A stretch of DNA of 64,000 nt from Bacteroidota bacterium (GTDB lineage: Bacteria; Bacteroidota; Bacteroidia; NS11-12g; UBA955): contig JAUXOK010000010.1 of assembly GCA_030682255.1 (NCBI GenBank), positions 160,713-224,712 on the forward strand. The letters are read 5' to 3'. The notes beneath the pieces were generated by a model that searched no databases, had not been told where the DNA came from, and saw nothing but the letters and a program-made list of their open reading frames with translations. Within the stretch, counting starts at the first letter, position 1. Each line of letters starts with the position of its first letter. Both the position numbers and the translations under genes were made by a program. Of the stretch, positions 17,437-26,855 are shown piece by piece.

Positions 17437-18885
17437 ATGAAACCAAGCCAAATTTTAGCATTTCTATTTTTTAGTTTATTCAGTTTAGCTGCTGTGTCAA
17501 CTTTTTTAGATAAGAATAATGTTAAAATAGGCGGTATAGAATTAGTTAAGATTGAAGAGTCACAAATTCAAAATGAACTTATCAAACAAGATTCAACAGA
17601 AATTTTTAAAAAGCAACAACTTATAAATGATTCAATTTTAATAGCTAAGAAGAAAGACGAATTATATAGAAAGCCTTCTAAATCTTTCCAAGATACTTTA
17701 ACATTGCTCGAAATTGAATCTTTGGAGAGTCCAGCCAAGTTTTATTATTCAGAGAATAGTCAAGTAATGAATCAATTGTTTGATGCTTTAGAACAAACCA
17801 AAAGAGACAATACGGTTTTTAGAATTTTGCATTATGGAGATTCTCAAATAGAGATGGATAGAATCAGTAGTTATATTAGAGAACAACTACAGAAGAGTTA
17901 TGGTGGAAGTGGCATGGGGCTTTTGCCAGCCATGGAAATCACACCTAAATATACTGTTGCCATTCAATCCACAGGTTCCTGGACAAGGAAATTAACTTTT
18001 GGAAGCAAGGATTTTAGATCTAAACACAATAGGTATGGTCCAATGGCATACTTTTCAAGATTAGACTCTGAAAAGGGAAAAGTGTTTATAACCGCGAGAG
18101 ATAATACAAGTTTTAAAAATAAAAATTTCAAACAATGTAAAATATTGATTGGTGCAAATAGTAATCCTTTAGAAATTAATTTTACATCAGGCAAAACTTT
18201 GAGTTTGTCGCGAATTATTCAACCTAGTTCTATTGAACAACTTATTGTTTTTGAGTCTGACACTGTGGATTTTAATGGCAAAGTGGAGTTGGAGTTTAAA
18301 GGCATTGGAGCCGAAGTGCTTGGTATAGCTTTGGATGGAAATTCTGGTGTGAGCGTAGATAATATTCCAATGCGTGGTTGTTCTGGTTTGATGTTTAAGT
18401 ATATTAATTCAGAAACATTAAGAAGAACCTATCAGAATTTAGGTGTTAAGATGTTGATTTTACAATTTGGAGGAAATGCATTGCCAGGTATGACATTAAA
18501 ATCCAGCGCTGATTATTATGGAAAAAGGTTTTATGAAGAGATTATGTATTTAAAATCGATTAATCCTGATTTATTGATATTTGTAATCGGACCTGCTGAC
18601 ATGTCAGTAAAACAGGATGGGGTTCTTCAAACTCACATACAGTTAGAAAATTTACGTGATGCTATGAAAGCAGCAACTATTAAATCAGGTGGTGTTTTTT
18701 GGGATATGTATGAGGCGATGGGAGGCAAAGGAAGTATGATAAAATGGGTGCAATCCAAACCATCATTGGGTTCTCCAGATTATATTCATTTTACACAAAA
18801 TGGAGCCAACAAAATATCAAAAATTTTTTATCAATCATTGATGAAAGAGTATGAAATGTATAAATTAAGAAAACAAGTCAATTGA
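17437..18885 (+). CDS. SGNH/GDSL-type hydrolase, membrane-anchored
   Basis: The N-terminal hydrophobic stretch (MKPSQILAFLFFSLFSLAAVSTF) is a membrane anchor or signal, followed by a charged, helix-rich linker to about residue 95. The SGNH fold begins with block I ILHYGDSQIE (GDS at residues 134-136). Block V near the C-terminus is SPDYIHFTQNG with the D-x-x-H pair. In other bacteria such periplasmic SGNH proteins work with an MBOAT partner (AlgX/AlgJ with AlgI, PatB with PatA) to O-acetylate polysaccharides. The MBOAT gene two positions downstream supports that role. Length is 482 aa from the ATG. Confidence 0.8.
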   Translation: MKPSQILAFLFFSLFSLAAVSTFLDKNNVKIGGIELVKIEESQIQNELIKQDSTEIFKKQQLINDSILIAKKKDELYRKPSKSFQDTLTLLEIESLESPAKFYYSENSQVMNQLFDALEQTKRDNTVFRILHYGDSQIEMDRISSYIREQLQKSYGGSGMGLLPAMEITPKYTVAIQSTGSWTRKLTFGSKDFRSKHNRYGPMAYFSRLDSEKGKVFITARDNTSFKNKNFKQCKILIGANSNPLEINFTSGKTLSLSRIIQPSSIEQLIVFESDTVDFNGKVELEFKGIGAEVLGIALDGNSGVSVDNIPMRGCSGLMFKYINSETLRRTYQNLGVKMLILQFGGNALPGMTLKSSADYYGKRFYEEIMYLKSINPDLLIFVIGPADMSVKQDGVLQTHIQLENLRDAMKAATIKSGGVFWDMYEAMGGKGSMIKWVQSKPSLGSPDYIHFTQNGANKISKIFYQSLMKEYEMYKLRKQVN

Positions 18886-20159
18886 GTAATAACATAAAAA
18901 AGTATATCATTTTAACAAATTTGTTGTTTGCTTGCTTCCTTAAAGCGCAAGATTTTCCAATTGAAATAGAAAAGTATCCTTTTGTGAATTACAACATTAA
19001 CAAGGTTTCATTTTTTAGTGACAGCATAGAATTTTATGGATTTTATAGAAAATTAGATAAGTTAATTAGTCAAGGCAGTGGTAAAATAAACATCCTTCAT
19101 TTTGGAGGCTCACACGTTCAAGCTGATATATGGACATCTCAGATGAGAGATAATTTTAATTGGTTTTTAAATCAAAAAGTAGCAGCACGAGGGTGGGTTT
19201 ATCCATTTAAAATGGGGATTTCAAAAAATAATAATCCTTCAAATTATCAGTTTGATTTTAATGGAAAATGGGATGGTTGTAGGGCTGTGAATACTTCATG
19301 CATTGGAGATATTGGAATGAATGCATTGCAAACTGTCACATACGATTCAAATGCCCGATTTTCTCTAACATCTTATTCTTCATCAAACATACAGTACGCT
19401 TTTGATAGGGTAAAAGTGTTTTATCTGCAACATCATCAAAGTTTTGAAGTGGATTTAGATTCAAATTATGTAGCCAAACAAATTATTGTCAATCAACAAC
19501 AAGGCTATGTTGAATTTATTTTTGATAAAATGATGACAAATGTTGGATTTAAATTAGTAAAAAAAGACACATTGCAAAATAGTTTTACACTATTTGGTTT
19601 GTTTTGTGATTTGGATGCTCCTGGGATTAATTACAACGCAATTGGTGCTAATGGAGCTTCAGTTCCAACCTTTCTTAAATGTCTGTCTATGGAGCAGCAG
19701 ATTAGGGCAATACAGCCAGATTTGGTTGTTTTTTCAGTTGGAATAAATGATGCATTCGCACCAGGATTTTGCCCTTCTTGTTATGAAAATAATTACAATG
19801 AATGGATTAAAATTATCAAAAGGGCATCACCAAATACAGCCATTCTTTTTACGACCAATACAGATAGTTATAAAAGAACAAAAAAAGGAAAATATTATCA
19901 AAATCAAACGGGATTAGATGTAAAGATGGCTATGGAAAATTTATCTAGAAAACATAGAGCAGGGGTATGGGATTTGTTCTCAGTTATGGGAGGATTAGGG
20001 AGTATGGAATTTTGGGTAAGGCAAAATTTGGCGGCTAAAGATCGTGTGCATCTTTCAGGATTAGGATATAAATTTTTAGGAAATTTAATGTTTAATGCTT
20101 TGATTTGTAATTACGAAGCATATTTAAGAACACCCATCTCGAGAATTAAACATGATTGA
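18882..20159 (+). CDS. Second SGNH/GDSL-like secreted protein
   Basis: Starts with a TTG that overlaps the upstream stop by 4 bp. Signal peptide near MSNNIKKYIILTNLLFACFLKAQ. Block I reads NILHFGGSHVQAD, so the usual GDS is GGS: the Ser is kept but the Asp before it is replaced by Gly. The Asn block is present as VGINDAF. Block V is KDRVHLSGLG with D-x-x-H. It is therefore a variant SGNH protein, possibly still catalytic. It is paralogous to its neighbour in layout only. Co-transcription with the MBOAT gene points to surface-glycan O-acylation. Confidence 0.75.
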   Translation: MSNNIKKYIILTNLLFACFLKAQDFPIEIEKYPFVNYNINKVSFFSDSIEFYGFYRKLDKLISQGSGKINILHFGGSHVQADIWTSQMRDNFNWFLNQKVAARGWVYPFKMGISKNNNPSNYQFDFNGKWDGCRAVNTSCIGDIGMNALQTVTYDSNARFSLTSYSSSNIQYAFDRVKVFYLQHHQSFEVDLDSNYVAKQIIVNQQQGYVEFIFDKMMTNVGFKLVKKDTLQNSFTLFGLFCDLDAPGINYNAIGANGASVPTFLKCLSMEQQIRAIQPDLVVFSVGINDAFAPGFCPSCYENNYNEWIKIIKRASPNTAILFTTNTDSYKRTKKGKYYQNQTGLDVKMAMENLSRKHRAGVWDLFSVMGGLGSMEFWVRQNLAAKDRVHLSGLGYKFLGNLMFNALICNYEAYLRTPISRIKHD

Positions 20160-21825
20160 TTATATTTTAGAAATACTTAAATCTTTTCTTGTGTTCTCTG
20201 AAACACGTCCTATTATTTTTACGGATACTGTGTTTTGGGTCTTTTTTGCAATTGTTTATGGAGTTTTCACTCTCATTTACAAACAATTTAACCTTAAGAA
20301 TTTGTTTCTATTTTTAGTAAGTATTTTCTTTTACTACAAAACAAGCGGTTTGTTTTTTGGTTTGTTGCTCTTTACTATTACCAATGATTTTTTCATTGCT
20401 CAGTGGATAGAAGCATCAAATGCTAATTTTAAGCGCAAATTATTATTGGGGTGGAGTGTATTTATCAATTTAGGATTGCTTTGTTATTTTAAATACGCCT
20501 ATTTTTTCACAGATTCTTATAATCAGATTTTTCATACGCAATATGAAGCTTTTAATATTTTAGCTCATTGGGCTAATGGCTTTACAAATTCTCAAACATT
20601 TGGTATTGATAGAATTATTTTGCCAGTGGGAATTTCTTTTTATACGTTCCAAACTTTGAGTTATACTGTTGATGTTTTTAGAAAAAAATTAACACCATGC
20701 AAGAGTTTTTTTGATTTTGGATTCTATGTATCATTTTTTCCTCAGCTAGTTGCTGGCCCAATTGTTAGAGCTAAAGATTTTATACCACAAATAAGACAAC
20801 CATTTAGTTTAACCAAATATCAATTTGGTTTAGCTGTTTTTATGATTTTAAATGGGTTAATGAAAAAAATGGTTGTTGGCGATTACATCGCTGTAAATTT
20901 TATTGATAAAGTTTATGCCAATCCATTGTTATATACAGGTATGGAGAATATGCTTGCAGTTTTGGCTTATTCTCTTCAAGTTTATTTAGATTTTTCTGGA
21001 TACACGGATATAGCAATTGGCATTGCTTTACTAATGGGTTATCGTTTAAATACCAATTTCAATTCTCCTTATAAAGCTTTAAATACAGCAGAGTTTTGGA
21101 AAAGATGGCATATCTCGCTTTCCACTTGGTTGCAAGATTATTTATATTTCCCATTAGGAGGAAATAGAAAAGGGACTATTGCTTCTTATATTATCATTTC
21201 TGTTTTAGCAGTTTTTATTTCTTTTATGCTAAATTCGGTTTGGATAATTTGGCTGCTAGCTTCGTTGGCTTTTGTTTTATTTGCATTAACTTTAATCTCA
21301 AAAGAAATTAAAAAAGCAGTGAATACGAATATCAATTTGATGATAACAATGCTTTTGGGCGGATTGTGGCATGGCGCAACACTTAATTTTATGATTTGGG
21401 GGGGATTAAATGGCTTAGGTTTGATGGTTTATAAATTTTGGAGAAAAATAAGTCCTTACGAAAAAATGAAAACATTGCCTGTTCGTTTTTGGAAAATATT
21501 TATCACGTTTTCTTTTATATCTTTAACCAGAATATTTTTCAGAGCTGAGGATATGAATCAAGCCAATGAAGTTATTTATAAAATTTGGAACGATTTAGAT
21601 TGGACTTTTTTGCCAAAAATTGTGATTGGTTACAAGGAGGTTTTTCTATTAATGACAATTGGATTTATAGTTCATTGGTTGCCCAAAAAGCAAAAATGGG
21701 AGTACAAAAAATTTTTTATAAAATCTCCCGTTTGGTTCAAAGTTGTAGTTGTTGTTGTTTCTATGATTTTAATTCAACTGACAAAATCGTCAGAAATAAA
21801 GCCGTTTATCTATTTTCAGTTTTAA
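20152..21825 (+). CDS. MBOAT family O-acyltransferase (AlgI-like)
   Basis: Polytopic inner-membrane protein with about 10-12 membrane segments over 557 aa. MBOAT marks are visible: FFPQLVAGPIVRAKDFIPQ, NTAEFWKRWHISLSTWLQDY, and the catalytic-His segment GGLWHGATLNFMIWGG. AlgI-type enzymes move acetyl groups across the membrane for transfer to an exported polysaccharide by a periplasmic SGNH partner. Two such partners are encoded immediately upstream, and this gene overlaps the second by 8 bp. The acceptor glycan is unknown. Confidence 0.92.
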   Translation: MIDYILEILKSFLVFSETRPIIFTDTVFWVFFAIVYGVFTLIYKQFNLKNLFLFLVSIFFYYKTSGLFFGLLLFTITNDFFIAQWIEASNANFKRKLLLGWSVFINLGLLCYFKYAYFFTDSYNQIFHTQYEAFNILAHWANGFTNSQTFGIDRIILPVGISFYTFQTLSYTVDVFRKKLTPCKSFFDFGFYVSFFPQLVAGPIVRAKDFIPQIRQPFSLTKYQFGLAVFMILNGLMKKMVVGDYIAVNFIDKVYANPLLYTGMENMLAVLAYSLQVYLDFSGYTDIAIGIALLMGYRLNTNFNSPYKALNTAEFWKRWHISLSTWLQDYLYFPLGGNRKGTIASYIIISVLAVFISFMLNSVWIIWLLASLAFVLFALTLISKEIKKAVNTNINLMITMLLGGLWHGATLNFMIWGGLNGLGLMVYKFWRKISPYEKMKTLPVRFWKIFITFSFISLTRIFFRAEDMNQANEVIYKIWNDLDWTFLPKIVIGYKEVFLLMTIGFIVHWLPKKQKWEYKKFFIKSPVWFKVVVVVVSMILIQLTKSSEIKPFIYFQF

Positions 21826-21831
21826 TTATCT

Positions 21832-22800
21832 ATGAAAATAAGATACATCAGTCATGGTTTGTTTAAAACAGGAGGTTATCGGCATGAAATGGTTTTATAC
21901 AATGCATTGATAGAGTATTTTAAACCTCAAATAATATCACATAAAGTTTATAGAATAGAAAAGGAGTTTAAGAGTCTCTTGGGTTATCTTTATTTGTTGA
22001 TTTGGTCTTTTTTTAAATCTAATGCCAATATAAATGTAGTTGTTGCTAGGTCTGCTTTTTCTGCTATTATGAGAAATTGGTTTAATCAAAAAGAAGTTTG
22101 GATAGTTCTACATAATTATGATGAAAATGATAATAAGTCAGGCTTTTATAACTTTTATTTTCAGGTTTTATGGCGTATTTTAAGTAAAATTAAACACAAT
22201 CGTTTTAAGGTTATTGCAGTTTCGCCTTATTGGGTAAAGTTTTTCAAAAACGAAAAAGGAATCAAGCCTGTATATTTATTCCCGAATCTTTTTGATACAA
22301 CTTTTTATAATGATTTTAGAGTTAAACAAAAGAATAAATGGGTTCATTTAGGGCAATTTAGTTCTAAAAATGATCCACAAATTTTTGCACTTGCCAGACA
22401 ATTAACACAAATAGGTTATTACTGTTATTTTAGTACTTTAGATCAAAAACAAGCTCAATCACACAATGGTCAATTTGAAATTATTTGTTTCTTTAATTTT
22501 GAAGACTATTTAAATCAAATGGCAATGTCATCTTGCACGTTGGCATTGTCGTCTGTTAAAGAAGGTTGGAATAGGGTTGCTCATGAGAGCATGTTGGTAG
22601 GTACCCCTGTTATAGGTTATAAAAAAGCAGGCTTGGGAGATTTGATTCGAGAAAGTCAAAGTGTAGACGTTAAAAATATTGATGAAGCTTTTACCTGTAT
22701 TTTAAATAGCTTATGGGTATTACCGTCAGATGATTTTGTTTTAAAATATGATTTAAGTAAAGCTCCAAATTATATTAAAGATATATGCTCAAACCATTAG
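21832..22800 (+). CDS. Glycosyltransferase, GT-B fold (family 1/4-like)
   Basis: A 322-aa protein starting 6 nt after the MBOAT stop. The C-terminal half carries the nucleotide-sugar binding signature of GT4-like enzymes: SSVKEGWNRVAHESMLVGTPVIGYKKAGLG (residues about 245-275), with the E-x7-E type arrangement. The N-terminal half is poorly conserved, as expected for the acceptor domain. There is no signal peptide, so it acts in the cytoplasm. It likely adds one sugar of the same surface glycan; donor and acceptor are unknown. Confidence 0.78.
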   Translation: MKIRYISHGLFKTGGYRHEMVLYNALIEYFKPQIISHKVYRIEKEFKSLLGYLYLLIWSFFKSNANINVVVARSAFSAIMRNWFNQKEVWIVLHNYDENDNKSGFYNFYFQVLWRILSKIKHNRFKVIAVSPYWVKFFKNEKGIKPVYLFPNLFDTTFYNDFRVKQKNKWVHLGQFSSKNDPQIFALARQLTQIGYYCYFSTLDQKQAQSHNGQFEIICFFNFEDYLNQMAMSSCTLALSSVKEGWNRVAHESMLVGTPVIGYKKAGLGDLIRESQSVDVKNIDEAFTCILNSLWVLPSDDFVLKYDLSKAPNYIKDICSNH

Positions 22801-23762
22801 TTTCTATATTAATCCCAGTTTATAATGGTTTTGAAACTATTGAAAAGGCTATTCAGAGTTGTATAATTCAAACTTATTCAAATTTTGAATTATTGATTTA
22901 TAATGATGGCAGTAAAGATAATACGAAGCAGATAATTCAGAAGTTTTACGATTCGCGTATTGTTTTTATAGATTCAACAACAAATCAAGGCATTGTTTTT
23001 TCTAGGAATCAATTATTGAAAATAGCCAAAGGTGATTTTATAGCTTGGTTAGATGCTGATGATTGTATGATGCCAAATAGATTGGAAAAACAATTGTCTT
23101 TTTTTGATGAAAATTCACACATTGATATTTGTGGGTCTTGGATGTATGTAAAGAATTCTCATAATGAAAGTTTACAGATTGCTAAAACAATTTGTGATAC
23201 AGATTTAATTAAAACAGCACTTTGGTTTAAAAATTACATCTTTCAACCTACAATCATGAGTCGGAATTTTTATATGAAAGAAAATATTTTTTATAATGAA
23301 AGATTTAATAACGTAGCCGAAGATTATGCATTATGGATAGATTTGATGAATCAGAAAAATTTTGCCAATATTTCTGAACCTTTAATTATTTATAATCAAT
23401 TGAATCAAGAAGATTTTTTCAAGAAACAAATAAAATTAAATTTGGAAGATAAATTGAAGTTAATTTGGGAAGAAAAATGGCAACTTTTAACAACTCCAAT
23501 CAATCTAAAAGAAAGACGTTTGTTCGAAATCTTTGTTTACAAGAATGAAAAACTCAAATTAAATGAAATAAAAAATTTATTGAATGTTTTGAGTATTTTT
23601 AATGAAAGTTTTAATCAATCAAATTACGCAAAATTAATGATAGCATATCATAAGTGTCGAATTTTTAGAAATGCTTTTTTTATGGGTAAATTATTACATA
23701 TTAAACTTCTATTATCTTTTAGATATTATTACCATTTTAAAAAAGTATTTCTAGTAAAATAA
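22785..23762 (+). CDS. Family 2 glycosyltransferase
   Basis: Typical GT2 (GT-A fold) start: VSILIPVYNGFETIEKAIQS, then IYNDGSKDNT and the DxD-containing WLDADDCMMPNR around residues 85-100. The 325-aa length fits, with a basic, aromatic C-terminal tail that may associate with the membrane. It overlaps the preceding glycosyltransferase by 16 bp, so the pair is translationally coupled. It closes the glycan operon and meets lhgO tail to tail, 4 bp apart, without an obvious strong terminator. Confidence 0.88.
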   Translation: MLKPLVSILIPVYNGFETIEKAIQSCIIQTYSNFELLIYNDGSKDNTKQIIQKFYDSRIVFIDSTTNQGIVFSRNQLLKIAKGDFIAWLDADDCMMPNRLEKQLSFFDENSHIDICGSWMYVKNSHNESLQIAKTICDTDLIKTALWFKNYIFQPTIMSRNFYMKENIFYNERFNNVAEDYALWIDLMNQKNFANISEPLIIYNQLNQEDFFKKQIKLNLEDKLKLIWEEKWQLLTTPINLKERRLFEIFVYKNEKLKLNEIKNLLNVLSIFNESFNQSNYAKLMIAYHKCRIFRNAFFMGKLLHIKLLLSFRYYYHFKKVFLVK

Positions 23763-23766
23763 GCTT

Positions 23767-24966
23767 TTAAGAAAATTGCTTAAATGCCAACTCAGCAATA
23801 GTATTGCCAATAGACAAAGAACTTGTTGCAGCTGGGCTAGGTGCATTTAAAACATGTATTTGTCCAGGAAGTTCTTTGATGTAAAAATCATCAATTAGAC
23901 CTCCGTTTTTATCGCATGCTTGTGCTCTAACTCCTGCACCTCCCTGTTTTAGATCTTGAGGTTGTATGGATGGCATAAGTTTTTGTAAAGCAATTGTAAA
24001 AGCTTTTTTGCTAAAAGAGCGATACATTTCGCCTATTCCTGTTTTCCAATATTTAATTGCTACTTTTTGAAAACCTTTCCAAGTCAATGTTTCAAAAAGT
24101 TCTTTTATGTTAATTTGAGATTTTGTGTAACCTTCTCTTTGAAATGCTAGCACGGCATTAGGTCCTGCTTCTATTTCACCATCAATTCTTCTGGTAAAAT
24201 GAACGCCAAGAAAAGGGAAGTTTGGATCGGGCACAGGGTAAATAAGATTGTTTACCAAATGTCTTTTATTGTTGTTTAAAGAGTAGTATTCGCCTCTAAA
24301 TGGCACAATTTTGACTTCTAAGTCTGGAATAGTTAAAGATGCTATTTTATCTGAATATAAACCTGCACAATTGATAACTAATTTGGTTTGTAAATCAAAA
24401 CGACTGGTTTTGATATAAATTAAATCATTCTTTTTTGAGATTTTGACAACTTTTGTATTTAAGACCAATTCTCCACCATTTTTCTGAAATATTTCACTGT
24501 ATTTGTTAGCAACTACTTTGTAATCTACAATACCAGTTTGTGGCACAAAAATTCCTTTTACACCATTGGTATATGGTTCAATTTCTTTTATTTCCTTTTC
24601 ATCAATATATTTTAAACCAGTTAACCCATTTTCTATGCCTCGATTATAAATATTGGTTAAGGCAGGTATTTCAGCTTCGGATGTTGCAACTATGATTTTA
24701 CCACACATATCGATGGGTATGTTATTCTCCTTGCAAAAATTTATCATTAAATGATAGCCTTCTATGCAGTTTTTTGCTTTCAAGCTTCCTGGTTTGTAAT
24801 ATATACCACTGTGAATTACCCCGCTATTATTGCCAGTTTGATGGGCTGCTACTTTATTTTCTTTTTCAATGACAATAATTTTTAATTCTGGTCTTTTTTG
24901 ATTGATTTGTAGAGCTGTTGCTAATCCAACTATTCCAGCTCCTACTATGGCAATGTCGTAATCCAT
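23767..24966 (-). CDS. lhgO: L-2-hydroxyglutarate oxidase
   Basis: FAD-dependent oxidation of L-2-hydroxyglutarate to 2-oxoglutarate, removing a side product of central metabolism and feeding electrons to the membrane. The N-terminal dinucleotide-binding motif is DIAIVGAGIVGLATALQ. Further family marks are HQTGNNSGVIHSGIYYKPGSLKA and the C-terminal GGAGVRAQACDKNGGLIDDF. Length 399 aa is normal. It lies 9 nt after the lapA-like gene and is probably transcribed with it. Confidence 0.92.
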   Translation of the reverse strand: MDYDIAIVGAGIVGLATALQINQKRPELKIIVIEKENKVAAHQTGNNSGVIHSGIYYKPGSLKAKNCIEGYHLMINFCKENNIPIDMCGKIIVATSEAEIPALTNIYNRGIENGLTGLKYIDEKEIKEIEPYTNGVKGIFVPQTGIVDYKVVANKYSEIFQKNGGELVLNTKVVKISKKNDLIYIKTSRFDLQTKLVINCAGLYSDKIASLTIPDLEVKIVPFRGEYYSLNNNKRHLVNNLIYPVPDPNFPFLGVHFTRRIDGEIEAGPNAVLAFQREGYTKSQINIKELFETLTWKGFQKVAIKYWKTGIGEMYRSFSKKAFTIALQKLMPSIQPQDLKQGGAGVRAQACDKNGGLIDDFYIKELPGQIHVLNAPSPAATSSLSIGNTIAELAFKQFS

Positions 24967-24975
24967 TTTATTGAT

Positions 24976-25263
24976 TTATATTGATTTGTTTTCTAATGAA
25001 TCTATTTTTTGTTGTAATTGTTCAATTATTTTGTTTTTTCTTTTTGCGTCTTTATACGAACTAAAAAATGCCATAAGCCCGAAAAGTAAACCGATGGTAA
25101 AACAAAGTAAAAATAAAATTACTAAGGGGGCATTAATCTCCCAAAAAAATACCTTAACAATGGTGTTGTTGCTGTTTTGAAGAGCAAATATCACAACCAA
25201 AATAATTGGAATGAAACTAAGTACAATTTTAATTGGATTCTTTTGGTTGATATTTTCTTGCAT
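24976..25263 (-). CDS. LapA (DUF1049) domain membrane protein
   Basis: A 95-aa protein with two membrane segments (about residues 11-30 and 42-66) and a C-terminal coiled-coil tail (KRKNKIIEQLQQKIDSLENKS). The pattern FALQNSNNTIVKVFFWEINAPLVILFL matches LapA-domain proteins, which in Enterobacteria take part in LPS assembly control. A -7-like box TAACTTCG (one mismatch) at 25268-25275 ends 5 nt from the ATG, again a leaderless layout. It is first gene of a pair with lhgO. Confidence 0.8.
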   Translation of the reverse strand: MQENINQKNPIKIVLSFIPIILVVIFALQNSNNTIVKVFFWEINAPLVILFLLCFTIGLLFGLMAFFSSYKDAKRKNKIIEQLQQKIDSLENKSI

Positions 25264-25330
25264 GCTGCGAAGTTAAGAAATTATCTATAAATTGGATAAT
25301 ACTATAAAATTCGAACATGTTTTCGATTTT

Positions 25331-26665
25331 TTATAGTTCTATAATTTGCTTTTTACTTAAATTATTTGTGAAACTATCAGAGTTGCTTGTTAAAATTATT
25401 TGTGTATCACCTTTAAGAGTGATTAAAATTTCGTTTAGTAAATTTTGCCAATTTGGATGAATCCCAATTTCGGGCTCATCAATCAATAATATACCTGAGT
25501 CAGGTTTAACAATTTCTTTTAAGAAAACAAGTTGAATGATAATTGCAATGATGTGGCATTCACCATCTGATAATTCAAAAATACTACCTTTTTTATTATT
25601 TAAATGTTCAATCAGTATTTCGCCATTAGATGATATTGCAAGCTTTCTATTTAGTTTTTCTAGAAAATTATTGGTATATTTGATTATTTCATCAATAGGT
25701 TCATAGAATTTCTTTTTTTCATTTTTAAAAGCCAAATTAAATTGAATCATTTGGTTGAATCTTTTTAACTGCGGCTGATTGTAAAGCCATTGTTGATATA
25801 AAATGAGATTTTCAGAATCTAATGATTTTTTCTTTTTACTTCTCTCGTTTTCTAAAACTTTGTTTTGTATGCCTTCAAGTTGATTGAAAAAATTATTAAC
25901 ATGGTCAATAAAACCTTGTAGATTTAAGTTTTCAAATGCTTCTAATGCTTGTTCTCTTTTGTGTTTTAATGCTTCGTGGTCCTCAATAAATTCTAATTCT
26001 TGATCTTTAAAAAAATCAAAAGAGTTTAAAATTAAATTGTTTTTAAATTCTTGATTTATAATAGGCTTCTTAGCCTCTAGCATTAAGCAATTTTTTTCTA
26101 TATGTTGAACTAAAATATACAAAGAGTCTTGTGCATTTCTTAGTGCATTGTACATACTGTGTTCTTTAGGGAAATTCTTATAAAGTCTGTTTAGTATATA
26201 TTGATTTTTGTTGATTAGAGAATTTTCGCCACAAAATAAAGATCTATTGGTATCGATATAAAAAGGCGTGTTTAATTGCTTTATTTTTCTTATAACTTCT
26301 TGTGTTTCAAATAGATTTTTTGATTCATCCCATTTGATGTCATTTTCGTTTTGTTTGGTGAGTTTGCCAATTATTGGATTCTGATTTTGATGAATAAGAA
26401 AGATGTTGCAATTATTATCATCTTGTTTTTCGTATATGATTTGAAATGTTTTGCCTGAAGAAAGTAATCCATTTATCTCAATTCTATCAAATAAAATGTT
26501 GTTTAATGTTTTGTAACTAGGAGATAAAAAAGAGTTAATAGTTTTTAAGAGAGTTGTTTTTCCACTTCCATTTTCTCCCTTAATAACACTTAAGCTATTG
26601 TTGAAATGAATATCATAGTTTAAAAAACCATGAATATTTGCGGCTTTAAAGTTCTCCAATTTCAT
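25331..26665 (-). CDS. AAA family ATPase (RecF/SMC-type, stand-alone)
   Basis: A 444-aa ABC-like ATPase of the RecF/OLD/AAA_15 group. Walker A is GENGSGKTT at residues 30-38. The middle is a long helical insert. A degenerate signature (FELSDGECH) and Walker B GILLIDEPEIGIH follow, then a D-loop and LTSNSDSF near the end. No TOPRIM, HNH or other effector is fused or adjacent. Such single ATPases occur both in defence systems and as housekeeping genes; here the context is ordinary metabolism. The function is unknown. Confidence 0.75.
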   Translation of the reverse strand: MKLENFKAANIHGFLNYDIHFNNSLSVIKGENGSGKTTLLKTINSFLSPSYKTLNNILFDRIEINGLLSSGKTFQIIYEKQDDNNCNIFLIHQNQNPIIGKLTKQNENDIKWDESKNLFETQEVIRKIKQLNTPFYIDTNRSLFCGENSLINKNQYILNRLYKNFPKEHSMYNALRNAQDSLYILVQHIEKNCLMLEAKKPIINQEFKNNLILNSFDFFKDQELEFIEDHEALKHKREQALEAFENLNLQGFIDHVNNFFNQLEGIQNKVLENERSKKKKSLDSENLILYQQWLYNQPQLKRFNQMIQFNLAFKNEKKKFYEPIDEIIKYTNNFLEKLNRKLAISSNGEILIEHLNNKKGSIFELSDGECHIIAIIIQLVFLKEIVKPDSGILLIDEPEIGIHPNWQNLLNEILITLKGDTQIILTSNSDSFTNNLSKKQIIEL

Positions 26666-26855
26666 AATTCAAAGTATAGTATTAAATACTCATTTGTAAC
26701 TTAGTTAGTTGGGCAAAAATAAGTAAAAATACTTATTTAGCAAGAAATTTTTAAAAAAAGTGAATAAGCAAAAGAAGTCAGCTGTGTTAAATTTTTGATT
26801 TAAGCAACAAAATAGCTGTATAGACTTTCAATTAAGTCATTCTTTGATAGTCGAA

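Noticed and set aside
25331..26665. A Septu, PARIS, OLD-Gabija or retron defence system around the AAA ATPase
   Set aside because: No nuclease, reverse transcriptase, TOPRIM or second gene in place; flanks are lysC and lapA/lhgO.
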